Source: Isoetes taiwanensis (lineage: Eukaryota; Streptophyta; Lycopodiopsida; Isoetales; Isoetaceae). Taken from it: DNA of 64,000 bases. The notes under the pieces were generated by a model that searched no databases, was not told the origin of the DNA, and saw only the letters and a list, made by a program, of their open reading frames with translations. This document shows, piece after piece, positions 33,256 through 46,039 of this stretch; the first letter of the stretch is position 1; every line of letters begins with the position of its first letter. Location of the stretch: assembly GCA_021234155.1 (NCBI GenBank), contig JAJEKV010000012.1, positions 6,019,789 through 6,083,788 on the forward strand, read 5' to 3'. The position numbers and the translations under genes are program-made.

Positions 33256-33370
33256 ATGGCTCAGAAATGGTGCACTCTAGATGTACGCATTAGTACGTCC
33301 ATTTGAATACATCACGAAATCATAGAAAAACCTTAGTGAAAAGCGTATAAAAACACAAAGAAAACCCCCT

Positions 33371-34257
<887 letters not shown>

Positions 34258-34660
34258 GTGGCCACATGCTACGAGAGATGAGAGAGGGGGAGATGGAGAG
34301 ATGGGTGAGAGTGGGAAACCCAACTCTCACCTCGAGATGATTCGCCTTAACGGTAGTTAGGGGCTTTTCTGCCCACTAACCAAACAATTAGCCTTAATTT
34401 TCGCTGCCTGAAAAAACTGCCCGAAATGTTTCCCACACCGAAAACCAGTGGCGCCCTTTCCCCTGCTTCTTGATCTTCAAGGCCGCCTAATTCTTGCTCA
34501 GAGTATCCAATTCCTCGAAGCAATTAGCCGATTACGATCCAGGTATTCATCAGATTACGCATGCATTTGCATTCCGTTTTTTTGTGCATTCATACATTAA
34601 GTTTTGATCCTCAATTTCGTTTTAAGTCGTCCTTATTTCCAATCAATTATTTGGATTCAG

Positions 34661-35856
34661 ATGTCTAAGGCCTCTCGATCTGCTTTGCCAGCAACCAGCA
34701 AGCCTTTCGTGCCTCCTCGGGTTGAAAAAATGGCACCAAGAAGGACCCGGAAAATGACAGGCCAGATCTCCATGGATGTGCAATTGGAGACTAATTCTGA
34801 GCCAATTCCATCTTCAAGACAGCCAAAGGAAAAGAGATCCAAGCGTGTATTGAGCGAAATTCAGGCATCCTCTGATATTGTGAGTGAATCTTTAGAAACC
34901 GATTCTGCTTTGGCTATTGTTGTGCATGAGAAGGAAAATTCGAAAGTGATAGACACAAAGAATAGGAAGTCTCCTGTGCAATGGACAGATCACGGTGTCT
35001 CCACATTCCTCAATCTCCTGAACGAGATGAAATTGGTAACCAATGGCACCCTCAACCTCTCCAACACACAATGGAGGGAAATTTATGATGAAATTGCAGC
35101 CCTTTGTTGGGGGTTTAGTGGAGCTTAGACAACTAAAGAACAAATGGGATAAGCTGCAAGCTAAATTTAAAGATGAGAAGGAGGCTTGTAGCCATATATA
35201 CAGGTTCTGAACCATCAACTTGGCAGTGGTATGACAGAATGAAAGAAGTTAAATATGGTATTACCTCAGATAATCCAATACCAGGTGTTGGTGATGATGG
35301 TGAATTTGGCAATGAAGCTTTCGGGGCTGCAGACTTGCATACTAATTACTCAGAATCTTTCATGAATGACACTTTCTTTGAAACTGTTGGAACAGATGCA
35401 GCATTTGAAGACCACTTTGCTGATCCACCCAATTCAAACAATAATGTAAACGCGGGAAATTCGAGCAGTCCAGTGATGCCAGAAATTCCAATCAATAGGA
35501 CACCAACAGGAAACCAGACAGATTCTTCAAGTCCTAGATCAGCTGTGTGTAATCAGCCTGGAGTTTGTGGAAAACCTACCAGTAGAAAGAAGTCCAGGTT
35601 GCAGATAGATGAGGACATTGCAATGGGAATATCACAGATGGCAAGCACATTTGGGGACACTGAGGTGAAGAAATTAGATTTCCTGAAAGAAGAAAGTGCA
35701 AGAAAAATTGAGTTGGTCAGGGAATTGGAAACAATAAGGTCTGCAAACAGTCTGAAAATTGCAGAGTCCATGGCTGCAATGACTCAAAGCATATGTGAAA
35801 TGACAAAGGAGACATTGCTCGAAATTGCCAAACTTGCTGCCAATAAGAAGGACTAA
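34661..35856 (+). pseudogene. PIF1 Myb/SANT-like DNA-binding protein (two frameshifts)
   Basis: The second canonical protein of PIF/Harbinger elements, which helps the transposase bind termini or enter the nucleus. The start ATG at 34661 gives MSKASRSALPATSKPF. The trihelix-like segment reads 'VQWTDHGVSTFLNLL...', 'NLSNTQWREIYDEI', then (after a frameshift near 35110) 'LRQLKNKWDKLQAKFK', then (after another near 35185) 'TGSEPSTWQWYDRMKEV'. After a Ser/Asn-rich linker comes 'RKKSRLQIDEDIAMGIS' and a helical C-terminus ending 'IAKLAANKKD'. Only two small indels separate it from an open frame of about 395 codons. A gtag-type splice cannot be ruled out for one of them. Confidence 0.78.
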
Positions 35857-36053
35857 AGGTTCGTTTTCAGTTATTTGCTTTTTAGAAATTCTTTTTTGGA
35901 ACTGTCTCAAAACCCACCAGTATTCTTAAATATTAAAGAAGTTGTACAGCCCTGTTTTTTAGTATTAAATATTGCCTACTAGTCACGATCATCCAAATTC
36001 GTAAAGGCTACTTAAGCTTCGTCCAATTCTTGCATGCAAGCCGATTCGAAGAC

Positions 36054-36623
36054 ATGGAGAGAGTCGTGAGCAGAAAGCGCCAACGCTCTCCAAGCCCTAG
36101 TTTGAGCTCTTCGAGCTCTAGTTCATCTAAGTCTTCATCTTATCAAACTCCGCCAACTACTTCTTCCTCTTCCAGTGAGTTACCCTATTACTCTGATCAT
36201 GATTCCTGGCCTACTTCCAGTGAGGAAGTTCTTCCCGACAGCAGTGGGGATTCTCGGCAGTTCAGTGAAATGCCTGTTAGTTTGGAAAATCAGTTTCAAG
36301 AAAATCATGTTTCTGATGAAGACTCTTCGGCCGAGGAAGAGGAACAAGAAAGCCAGTTCTTTTCCCCTTCTGTCCAGCCTGCAAACCCGGAAGTGGAAGT
36401 CTTGAGCCACAAGCTGATCCACTGTAGTTATTCCAAAGAGACAGTCACTACATTCTTTGAGATGGGGGTTTCTATTGATTCAGATGTTTTAGAATGGGCT
36501 GCTAATTCTGCCAGGAACAGGACTGTCCACATGGAAAGTGTTTACGTTAGGCACAACGAAAAATGGTGCCTTGAAGAGATACGAAACATTACCTTCCAGT
36601 GTGACCTTTGTCCCAGGATTTAG
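36054..36623 (+). CDS. PIF1 third ORF, unknown function, conserved C-terminal domain
   Basis: I do not recognise this protein. It is an intact frame of 190 codons from the ATG at 36054 (an upstream in-frame ATG is at 36030). The N-terminus is basic ('MERVVSRKRQRSPSP', a likely nuclear signal), followed by a long Ser-rich stretch and an acidic Glu/Asp region. The last 75 residues look folded: 'EVEVLSHKLIHCSYS', 'VTTFFEMGVSIDSDVLEWA', 'KWCLEE' and a final 'CDLC'. A homologous frame occupies the same place in PIF2 (41400-42268), with the same acidic lead 'YYSDHDSWP' and the same C-terminal pattern. Plant PIF elements normally carry only transposase and Myb-like genes, so this is an extra, element-borne gene. 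Confidence 0.7.
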   Translation: MERVVSRKRQRSPSPSLSSSSSSSSKSSSYQTPPTTSSSSSELPYYSDHDSWPTSSEEVLPDSSGDSRQFSEMPVSLENQFQENHVSDEDSSAEEEEQESQFFSPSVQPANPEVEVLSHKLIHCSYSKETVTTFFEMGVSIDSDVLEWAANSARNRTVHMESVYVRHNEKWCLEEIRNITFQCDLCPRI

Positions 36624-37199
36624 AGAAGAAAAATTTTTATGTGCTTAATCTTTTTGTTTTTGTTTCATATTTTCAATTTCGAACAGGAATCTCTTATATA
36701 GAGAATGGCTTGCATGCCATTTTTATTTTTGCTGATGTAAAAATTCGAGTTCTGACAGAAGAAACCTGTGCAGATTTCCTATGCAGATTGCCTATGCTCT
36801 TTGGAAGGCGTAATAGTTTTGTTCTTATGATGTGAAGTCATTTGACTCACATTTGATTGTAACCTGGCTGCTAAGATACTGCACTGTTTTGAACAGTGCA
36901 GTCTACAAAAAATGTATTACAGTTTCTTGAATAGAAAACCTGGTTTACCTTCTTATTCCTGTGTTGTTGAAATTTTTTAGTATTTTATGTGTATCAATGT
37001 CAAGTCATTTGACTCATAAATGCATGTGACATGCTGTTCAGTTTTGATAATGACAGGTTTTCGAGCACAAAGCTCATGCTACAAACACATTTAACTTTGT
37101 ATCATTCTGTAACAATCCATTAACAATTCAGAATTAAAGAGATCAAATCAAATACAATTGATTATGAATTTCATTTTCTTGGTTACAAAATTCATTCAT

Positions 37200-38406
37200 T
37201 CAAAGGATGACATGCCCATCTAGATTCTCAAATAGCACGTGCCTCATTTGATCACCCTGTTTTTTTAAGGACCTGTTCATGGCTTCTGTTTCATAGTAAT
37301 ATATTGGTGGAGGGTCTTCTTCAATTGGCAGCATATCCCAGCCCTTGTCTTCCATTATACAAAAGTTCCAAAGAACACAACATGCATGTATGATCTTGGA
37401 GGCTTTGCCAACATGCACAGGCAAGTGTTTCAGAATTCTAAACTTTTCCTTGACAATGCCAAATCCATTTTCTACACACACTCTGCCCCTACAGATCCTT
37501 TTGTTAAACTTACCATATGCACCCTGATTTTGAGGAAAGACTTTAAGGAGAAAGGGCCTGCTGGAATAAGCTGAATCACCTAATAGTAATGGTGGAATAG
37601 TTACCTGAACTTCCTGGTCAGTAGGCTGCCCCTTCTTCAGTTTTCTGCCACTCAGAGTCACCACAGGTTCCTGTAAAATTTGTTTTGAGGCAATTTTATT
37701 GTAAATGGAGCTCTTCTTGAACTGGTTGGAATCATGGACTGAACCTGTTCTGGTCACACAAACATTTATAAACAATCTGCTATGTGTAACAATTCCTTGC
37801 ATGAGACATGAGTGCCTCTTATGTCTGCTGTAATAGTCTTCCCCATTGTCCTTTTTTTTTTGTTTCCTCCATAAAAAAATGTGGGAACCGTCAACTGCAC
37901 TATATATATTGGGCAACCCAGTTGCATCATGGAATTCCTTAATACACTGGGTTAATCTTGCATCTGTAGGCATTGCAACAAAATGTTTGTACAACATTGT
38001 CTTTGAAGCCAATACAAGCGTGACTTTCTTGGTATACAATTAAACCTACCAATCTCTCAAATGTGGCTCTCTTCATCCTGTAAAATTGGTGCCACATATC
38101 ATCTTCAAAAGAAGCTATACAATTCCATGTGTGGTTATCGATATTATCCCATTGTGTTCTTTGCCTTGGAGCAATCCAAAATCTTCTTGGTGGTCTTCTA
38201 ACCCTGCTGGAACCCGCAACCATTAAAGCTGCAGATGCGCAAAAAAACATACCATTGTTATCCTCTAAAACCTCATCATCGAACAGGGTCATTGGGTCTT
38301 CGAGCTCGTTGAGTTCCAATAGCTGCAAACAGTATCTCTGTAATGCAAATCCGAGTGTCAAAGCCCGAAAAAGCATGGCAATCATACCAAGAATGACCGG
38401 ATCCAT
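37200..38406 (-). pseudogene. PIF1 transposase (DDE_Tnp_4 family), internal deletion
   Basis: Catalyses excision and insertion. The ATG at 38406 gives MDPVILGMIAM; N-terminal 'RRPPRRFWIAPRQRTQWDN' and 'MWHQFYRMKRATFERLVGL' follow. The frame then shifts (38040) to 'TQCIKEFHDATGLPNIYSA', 'VDGSHIFLW' (first D), 'LLLGDSAYSSRPFLLK' (second D) and 'VENGFGIVKEKFRILKH' (E), ending 'MRHVLFENLDGHVIL'. All three catalytic residues are present. Compared with PIF2, about 150 bp covering the helix-turn-helix region ('VAMVLYY', 'GDMPLHVG') is missing at the frame break near 38035, so this copy should not bind DNA normally. Confidence 0.87.
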
Positions 38407-38737
38407 GGTTTAGTGGCCGGAATCGAAAGAATGGGGAGGCAAAACTAGAAATGAATTATCCCACATAGCCCGCCGAACCAAGAAAAACAGGCTTGAATAT
38501 CCCACAATTTGGCGCCCGAATTGAACGTTACGATCGAATTATCCCACATTTTCTCTCGTCGGCCGGAATTGATGCACGATCGAAAATCCGGCAAACAGCA
38601 AAAATTCTGCCAATAACAGAGGCTGTTAAGCCTCGAGAGACAATCGTCTCTCCTCTCCTCCCAAAAAAATACGTACATTTCGGGGAGGAACCGTATGTGA
38701 CGAGAGATGGATTTTTTTACGAGCATGTGGCCAACCT

Positions 38738-38795
38738 GAGAGAGGGAGGGAGGGAGGGAGGGAGGGGGAGAGAGAGAGAGAGAGAAGAAAGAAAG
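38738..38795. repeat. GA/GGGA-rich tract between PIF1 and LINE A2
   Basis: Runs 'gagagagggagggagggagg' into 'gagagagagagagag' and 'aagaaagaaag', joining the right end of PIF1 to the 3' end of LINE A2. Confidence 0.85.
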
Positions 38796-39587
<792 letters not shown>

Positions 39588-40027
39588 TTGGCCACATGCT
39601 GACTTAGAGATGACGAGAGAGAATACGAGAGAATACGAGAGATGGGAGATGACGAGAGAAGGGTGAGAGTGGGAAAAGTTAACTCTCATCTCGAGAGATG
39701 TTTTGCCCCTAACAGCCGTTAGGGGCGTTTCCATTATCCACTAACCAAACAACCTCCTAAAATTATGACGCCTGAATTTGATGACCGCAAAGTTTCCCGC
39801 ATCGAATTCCTCGGCCCATTTTCCCCTTTCTTGGTCTTCAACACCGCAATTCCTTGAATTCCCCCTAATTCTTCCATCAGCTATTGATTTTCGGTCTCAG
39901 GTGTTTTCTCGTGCCATTCGATCCTTGTAAATTCAATTTAAATCAATCTTACATTGTTCTCTTGTCGAATTCTAGTCCTACTGGTATTGTTTCTTGTTTG
40001 ATTAGTTTCTTTTCTATAGAAAAACAG

Positions 40028-41198
40028 ATGTCTAAGGCAACCAGATCTGCTCGGCCTTCAAGCAAAGAAACCATTTGTGCCTCCTCGAATTGAAAAAATG
40101 GCTCCTAGGAAGACGCCGGAAGATGACAGCCAAATTTCAATGAATGTGAGCTTGGAATCAAATTCGAGCCTATTGATATTGCTCCTCCACCAAAGGAGAA
40201 GAGATGCAAACGAGTTCTCAAATAAATCCAAGCACCTCCCCAAGAATGTGAGTGATTCTCATCAGCCCGATAATTCAATGGCTATTGTTGTTCTTGACAA
40301 AGAAAATCCTAAACAAATAGACACAAAGAATAGGAAGGCTCCAGTTCAATGGACGATCGTGGTGTTTCCACTTTCCCCGATCTACTAAATGAAATGAAAC
40401 CGTTACTAATGGGAGTCCGAATCTTTCTAATTCACAATGGAGAGAAATTCTTGTGAAATTGCAACCAATTGTAGATGGATTGGTGGAAGTCGCAATTGAA
40501 GAACAAATGGGATAAGCCGCAGCAAAGTTCAAGGATGAGAAGGAGGCTTGTGCTCAAACCGGATCAAACCTTCAAGTTGGCAATGGTTTGATGTAATGGA
40601 AGAAGTCAAATATGGAGTGATTCTCGATAACCCCATTCCGTCTTTGTGATGATGGGGAATTTGGGAATGAAGCCTTTGAGGTCAGCCGATTTGCACACTA
40701 ATTTTTCGGCGACAGTTTCTATGAGACAGTTGGTTCCGATGTCGCTTTTGATGACCCTTTGATGTTAATGAAGAGATTCCTAATGTCAATGTCAACATGG
40801 ACAATACAAATAGCCCAAGGGTTCATGAAATGCCAAGCAATCGAACTCCCACAGAAACAACACGTATTCCTCCTCCCCAAGATCTGCAAAGATGCAATCA
40901 ACCCGAGTTTGTGGAAAACCAACAAAGTAAAGAAGTCCAGATTGCGCATTGATGAAGATATTGTTGTTGGAATCTCACAAATGGCTAGCACCTTTGGAGA
41001 TACAGAGGTGAAAAACCGGATTTCATGAAGGAAGAATCGCAAAGAAGATGGAATTGGTTAGAGAATTGAGACAATTAGATCCGCCAATTCTTTGAAGATT
41101 GTTGGCAATCTATGGCAAAGAATGACACAAAGCATATGTCGATGACAAAGGACACACTTCTCGAAATTGCCAAATTGGCAGCAAAAAACAAAGAATAA
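40028..41198 (+). pseudogene. PIF2 Myb/SANT-like protein (heavily frameshifted)
   Basis: Homologous along its length to the PIF1 Myb-like gene: start 'MSKATRSARPSS', 'RIEKMAPRKTPEDDSQIS', 'RKAPVQWT', 'KSRLRIDEDIVVGISQMAS' and the C-terminus 'LLEIAKLAAKNKE'. At least eight frame changes are needed to follow it, most from single missing bases. It cannot make protein. Confidence 0.82.
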
Positions 41199-41421
41199 AG
41201 GTATGTTCACTTTCATACATTACGCTATACTTCACTTTCGCTTTTTTTCGAACTGTCTCAAATTGGTTAACTGTCTTATTATTCAATGATTGGTACGTTC
41301 ATGTAGGCATGTAGATTTCGTAGCATAGAGCATTAAATGGCAGTCTTATCAAGTTCCCCAATTTAAAGATCCCCTCCACCTTCAAGAATTCACGCTCCTA
41401 TGGCGCCCAAGCGACCACGCT

Positions 41422-41757
41422 CATGTTTGAGCCACCTTGGCATGTTGGGGCCTAGGTGGCATATTTGAGCCACCTTGGCATCTTTGAGCCTAGGTGGCAT
41501 GTTGGAGCCACCTTGGCATGTTATTGGAGCCTAGGTGGCATGTTGTAGCCCACGTGGCATGTTTGAGCCACCTTGGCATGTGATGCCACCTAGGCTCCAA
41601 CATGCCAAGGTGATGCCATCTAGGCACGAACATGCCACCTAGGCTCAAACATGCCAAGGTGGCTCAAACATGCCAAGGAGGCTCCAACATGCCACCTAAG
41701 CTCCAACATGCCAAGGTGGCTCAAAAATGCCAAGGTGGCTCAAACATGCCATGTGGG
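41422..41757. repeat. Palindromic tandem array (about 330 bp) inside the PIF2 third ORF
   Basis: Units of about 20 bp alternating 'gagccaccttggcatgtt' and 'gcctaggtggcatgtt' fill the left half (to about 41582). The right half is the same units in reverse complement ('aacatgccaaggtggctc', 'aacatgccacctaggc'). The whole array can fold back on itself as one long imperfect hairpin. Confidence 0.9.
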
Positions 41758-41801
41758 CATGATGATAGGACTTCATGCAAGAAATATGATAACCTGGCCC
41801 T

Positions 41802-41845
41802 GTCGATTCATCCGAAGTCTCCCACGAGACTTCGGATGAATCGAC
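41802..41845. repeat. Perfect 20-bp hairpin in the PIF2 third ORF
   Basis: Arms 41802-41821 (gtcgattcatccgaagtctc) and 41826-41845 are exact complements with the 4-base loop ccac. Confidence 0.9.
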
Positions 41846-42269
41846 CTATTACTCCGATCACGACTCTTGGCCAGAAACCTCTGTTGAGGCTAAAGTTCAA
41901 GAATCTTCTTCTACATCTTTGTTTTCTGCCCCTTCTTCTCCCATGCCAGATCCCCTCAACAATCCTTTTCGTCCCCTCCTCTTCCATCCTTTCATGCAGA
42001 TGAAGTTCAGGACTCCTCACCAGCGGCAGAACCCGAAGTCGAGGATGTAGAAGTCGTGCCTCACAATATCATTCATCGTTACGTATCCGCAACGGTGATG
42101 AAGTTTTTCGACATGGGTGTGCTTATTGAACCCGAGGTGTTGTCATGGGCTGAGGGAGCTCCTCTAAAACGTAAAGCTCATGTGGAGACCGCTTTACATC
42201 CAACATGCGAGGGGAAGTGGACTTTACAGGTGAAGACTATCACCCACCCATGTGAAGTGTGCTCTTGAG

Positions 42270-42825
42270 GAATAGCGGATCTCCTTGCCTCGGATTTTTT
42301 TTTTTGTTTTGTTTTGTTTTTATTCCCTTGTTGTGTCTTTTGTAAAGCCAAAAATTTTTGCATGTACAATGTCCCCGTGAATCCCTTCAGCTATCAGCTA
42401 TCAGCTATCTCCTGTTTTCTCAATGATGTAAAATGATGCAATGCATTTAAGAAATACAAAATGGTTTTACTTTCGTAAAATGTGTCATTTTGTTGTCTCA
42501 GCTGTTTATGTCTTTGATATTCACTTTGTGCTTTTGGTCATTCTCGCAGAGGAAATTGATGAGCACTACATAATGATCGGGTTTTACTTTTTAGTTGGTT
42601 TTACCTCGTAAAATTTCAAGTTGTAAGAGACAGCCAAATTATGTGGCCAACTTTTTTGTATTGCAGTTTCACATTGAATAAAATCATGTTTGCAACATTC
42701 AATTATTCTAGCGTAATCTTGAATTTATTGTTCATGGCTTAATACCGTCCAGGGAACATGTAATCAATAATCTTTTCGCGAGAAAAGAACGAATTTTCAA
42801 AAAAAAGTAGTTGATGTAACCATCA
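42270..42825. other. PIF2 non-coding region between third ORF and transposase
   Basis: AT-rich, with a T run at 42297 and 'cagctatcagctatcagc' near 42390. Corresponds to 36630-37195 in PIF1, where the two converging genes end. Confidence 0.5.
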
Positions 42826-42829
42826 ACTT

Positions 42830-44184
42830 TTACAACAGCACATGCCCATCCAAATTTTCAAACAACACATGCCTCATCTGATCTCCTTGTTTCTTTAAAC
42901 TTCTGTTCATAGCTTCAGTCTCATAGTAATAAACTGGATCAGGCTCTTCTTCCAAAGGCAAATACCCCATCCCCTCGTCTTCCATAATACAAAATTCCAA
43001 AGCACACAAGCAAAGATGTATTATTTTGGAAGCCTTGCCAACATGCACTTGGTAGATGTTTTAGAATTCTAAATTTCTCCTTAACTATCCCGAACCCATT
43101 TTCTACACAAACCCTACCCCCTGCAAATCCGTTTATTAAACCTCGCCATAAGGTCCATGATTACGTGGAAAGACCTTCAAGAGGAAGGGCCTGGCAGCAT
43201 AGGCAGAATCACCAAGCAAAAGTGGAGGAATGTTAACCTGGATTTGGTCTTCAGTGGGTTGACCTTTCTTCAATTTTCTGCCACTCAAGGTTACAACTGG
43301 TTCGTTCAATATTAGTTTGGATGCAATTTTGCTATATATGGAACTCTTCTTGAACTGATTTGAGTCATGGACTGATCCAGTTCTAGTCACACATACATTT
43401 ATGAAAAGCCTGCTGTGTGTGACAATACCCTGCAGCAGACATGAATGCCTTTTGTGTCGACTGTAGTAGTCATCACCTTTGTCACTCTTCTTGGGTTTCC
43501 TCCATAGAAAAATATGGGATCCATCAACAGCACCATACACATTTGGCAATCCTGTTGCATCATGAAATTCTTTTATACATTGAGTCGGGCCTGCTCCGAA
43601 GGCATGGCTACAAGCCTTTTGTAAAGCATTGTCTTGGAGGCCAACACTAGTGTGATTTTTTAGTATATTTACGCCTTTCAGTAGCTTTTCCAACATAGAA
43701 TCTCGACCCACATGCAAAGGCATATCACCGTGTGCCGTAGTAAAGAACCATGGCTACGACTTTTCCCGGATCAACTGGGCCCTAACCTTAACCCCGCCTA
43801 ATCAAATAGGGGACAACGAGCCCCGACAAGTTTCTCAAAGCTGGCCCTCTTCATTCTCAGTAAAATTGATGCCACATATCATCTTCAAAAGAAGCTATAC
43901 AATTCCATGCGTGATTATCTATATTATCCCATTGGGTCATTTGCCTTGGAGCAATCCAAAATCTTCTAGGTGGCCTTCTAACCCGGCATGATCCGGCTAA
44001 CATCAAAGATGAGGCAACCTGGTAAGAACATACTATCATTTTCGGCAAAGGCATCGTCATCGAACAATTCATTGGGTCTTGAGCTCGTTTAGTTCCGTAA
44101 GCCGCAAACAAAACCTTTGGAATGTGATTCCGATTGTCGAGCACGCAATAGCATGGCAATCATTCCAAGAATCGGTGGATCCAT
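42830..44184 (-). pseudogene. PIF2 transposase (DDE_Tnp_4 family), frameshifted
   Basis: Minus strand, same protein as in PIF1. The N-terminal part 44159-43857 ('RRPPRRFWIAPRQMTQWDN') is followed by a broken helix-turn-helix region near 43735-43780 ('VAMVLYY', 'GDMPLHVGRDS'). Frame 43723-43136 holds 'VDGSHIFLW' (first D) and 'LLLGDSAYAARPFLLK' (second D). The Glu block 'VENGFGIVKEKF' near 43090 and the C-terminus 43048-42830 ('MRHVLFENLDGHVLL') are in other frames. It keeps the DNA-binding segment that PIF1 has lost. Confidence 0.85.
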
Positions 44185-44514
44185 GATAGAACGGTAGGAA
44201 ATGGAACCACGCGACAAAGAACACAAAGAAAAGAATTATCCCACAAAGCTTACCTACCAAAGCAGGAATGGGGAAGAAATATCCCATATTTTGGAGGCCG
44301 ATTCAAAATTGGAGGGGAATTATCCCACAAAAACTTGACCTACCTAATGATTCGATGGAGTAGTTCTCCCAAGTGAAACCAAAATTTGAGGCCCTAACGG
44401 CCACCGTTAGAGCTCGAGATGGCCTTCTCTCCTCTCCTCCCAAAAAATAATGATAATTCGGGAGGAGTCGTATGCGACGAGAGACGGGTATTTTGGCGAG
44501 CATGTGGCCAACCT

Positions 44515-45345
44515 AAGAGAGATCTGCCCTTAGCTGCCCTACAGAAGCGACAAGTGCTATGCTGAGAAATTGCAGAGGTCACCAGCGACAAAGTTATAGA
44601 AGAGAAGAGTCGATCCAGCCCTCAGTAGGTGGAACGAAAAGAAATCAACAGATGTTAAGACGAGCCGACACCAGGTGACTAGACTCAGAGGAGGGAGGGA
44701 GGGAAACTCTAGAACCAACAGAATTCAGCTCAGAGGAAATGCTGATGAGGAATGCTAACAGGCAACATGGATATATAGTATAGTAGACAGAGCCAAAGAA
44801 AGCCTGCACCATAGAAGGCTCAGGCTATAGATAGATCTGACGTCCAAAATGGTGTGACGCCAAAACAGGCGTCCCTTTCCCCAGAATGATGGTTCTCTTC
44901 TATATAAGAAGAGAACCATGACATTCTAGGGAAAGGTCCTTTGCAAAGCAATAACATCAGACACAAAGAGGAACCTACCTCCTCCAATCACAGACCGAGA
45001 TTGCGAGCAAAAACAAGTAAGATCACTGAGAGGGCAAACGATTTCTTAGCGGCAGAGATGCAGAAAAGAAACATCATGGGAAACAACTATGAAACTAAGA
45101 CCTTTTGTGTGATGAAGAACTGACTTGGAACTGGAGCGACCTAGGTAGAGAACGACAAGAATAATATACGAGAAGCAACCAAATGCAGGTGTGCCGATTG
45201 CAGCCGATTGAGTCGAGTAGCACATCCAAGTAGCACAGCCGAGTAGCCGGGAGGTTTTTCGTCAAAAATTTAATGGGCTTCTTGAAATTAGAGGGTTCTG
45301 GTGAGGCGTGAAAGATGTTCTTGACATGATAAGACCAGACCATAA
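44515..45345. other. Intergenic stretch with a small hairpin
   Basis: Contains a copy of the 'gaagcgacaagtgctatgct' motif (44543), 'ggagggagggagggaa' (44690), and a hairpin at 44874-44936. No gene recognised. Confidence 0.45.
44874..44936. repeat. 63-bp hairpin with about 28-bp arms
   Basis: The inner 13 bp of each arm (atggttctcttct at 44889-44901 and its complement at 44907-44919) are exact, with loop 'atata'. The outer part ('cctttccccagaatg' against 'cattctagggaaagg') also pairs with few mismatches. Confidence 0.8.
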
Positions 45346-45954
45346 AAACTCCTGGGGGATTTACCAATATATAATATAAATATGCCATGTGCGTTCCTAA
45401 GGTAGCAAAAAACCCCGTAGTATATGGTCTAAAAAATATAGAAAAATACCTATTTTGAAAATGTGCAAATGTTTACGAAGATGTTTGAAGATGTTCGAAT
45501 TTGTTATCTTACAATTACAAAATGTGGAATGTCAAATGAGGATTAACAAGGTAGTGATGCATGTGGAAAGAGATTGTACATGCACGTTTGAGGTATGTGT
45601 AGAAAGACTAATGGGTTCAATCACAAAACATGTCAAGGTTGTCCTTTTTTTATACTTGCGGGCACATGATATAGTTGAACATGTCACTTAAGTGGTAAAA
45701 CTAGTTTGGCTAATCTAGACTAAACCTAGCACTAGTGCATTCTAACGCTTGGCTAAAGTTTGCAGAATTTTGTATTTCCAATTTCTTGTGTTTGGCTAAA
45801 TGGTTCATAGTTTTCTCATCATCCTTTCAAACGTTTGGCTATTTTTTAGGATACTAAAGACCCAAGTATTAGCCTGGCAATTGTTTCTTATTCTGAATTA
45901 TGTTTCCAATTAGAGTATTGGTACAATTGGCACGTTACAGTACCACAAAATATT

Positions 45955-46036
45955 ATTGTCTTTGTGGACGTTAAAAAATCTAATCTAATCTAATCTAATC
46001 TAATCTATTCCATTCTATTCTATTCTATTCTATTCA
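45955..46036 (+). mobile_element. LINE family B, copy B2, only the last 80 bp
   Basis: 'gtctttgtggacgttaaaaa' followed by five TCTAA-type units and then (ATTCT)n, matching the 3' end of the other family-B copies. Extreme 5' truncation. Confidence 0.75.
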
Positions 46037-46039
46037 CCA

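Larger units (their letters stand above)
32130..33370. mobile_element. Remainder of the insertion in LINE A1 ORF1, with tandem repeats
   Basis: About 1.2 kb of non-LINE sequence between the foldback and the resumed ORF1. It starts GC-rich ('ggccccttcggggcc' at 32132). It then carries two copies of an 83-bp repeat (32232-32396) and a 60-bp tandem array (32887-33255). No transposase or LTR was seen, so its class is unknown. I could not find a clear target duplication between its right edge near 33370 and the left edge near 31530. Confidence 0.5.
34259..38733. mobile_element. PIF/Harbinger DNA transposon, copy PIF1, about 4.5 kb
   Basis: The ends carry the exact 12-bp inverted repeat TGGCCACATGCT (34259-34270 and complement at 38722-38733). 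Both flanks are GA-rich, so the 3-bp duplication typical of the superfamily cannot be seen clearly. Inside are a Myb/SANT-like gene and an unrecognised third gene (plus strand), and a DDE_Tnp_4 transposase (minus strand, convergent). The same plan is repeated in PIF2. Confidence 0.9.
41400..42268 (+). pseudogene. PIF2 third ORF, homologue of the PIF1 unknown gene, interrupted
   Basis: It begins like the PIF1 gene with a basic start ('MAPKRPRS' at 41400) and is then interrupted by the palindromic array. It resumes near 41826 with 'YYSDHDSWP', continues through a Ser/Pro-rich part, and keeps an open C-terminal domain of about 75 codons: 'VPHNIIHRYVSATVMKFF', 'DMGVLIEPEVLSWAEG', 'KWTLQVKTI' and a final 'CEVC'. 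Spacing of the FF-x-MGV-x-I, W-A, KW-x-L and C-x-x-C blocks is the same as in PIF1 although overall identity is only moderate. Confidence 0.7.
39589..44510. mobile_element. PIF/Harbinger DNA transposon, copy PIF2, about 4.9 kb, degenerate
   Basis: The termini TGGCCACATGCT at 39589-39600 and their complement at 44499-44510 are identical to those of PIF1. It has the same gene order. Many single-base deletions break the genes, so this is the older or more decayed copy. It has gained a 330-bp palindromic tandem array (41422-41757) that PIF1 lacks. Confidence 0.9.

Noticed and set aside
32846-33306. Repetitive Cys/His-rich frames ('HTQNEGFC', 'HHTHKMRAF') that look like a zinc-binding repeat protein
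   Set aside because: They are translations of the 60-bp tandem array in several frames on both strands, with no start or context of a gene.
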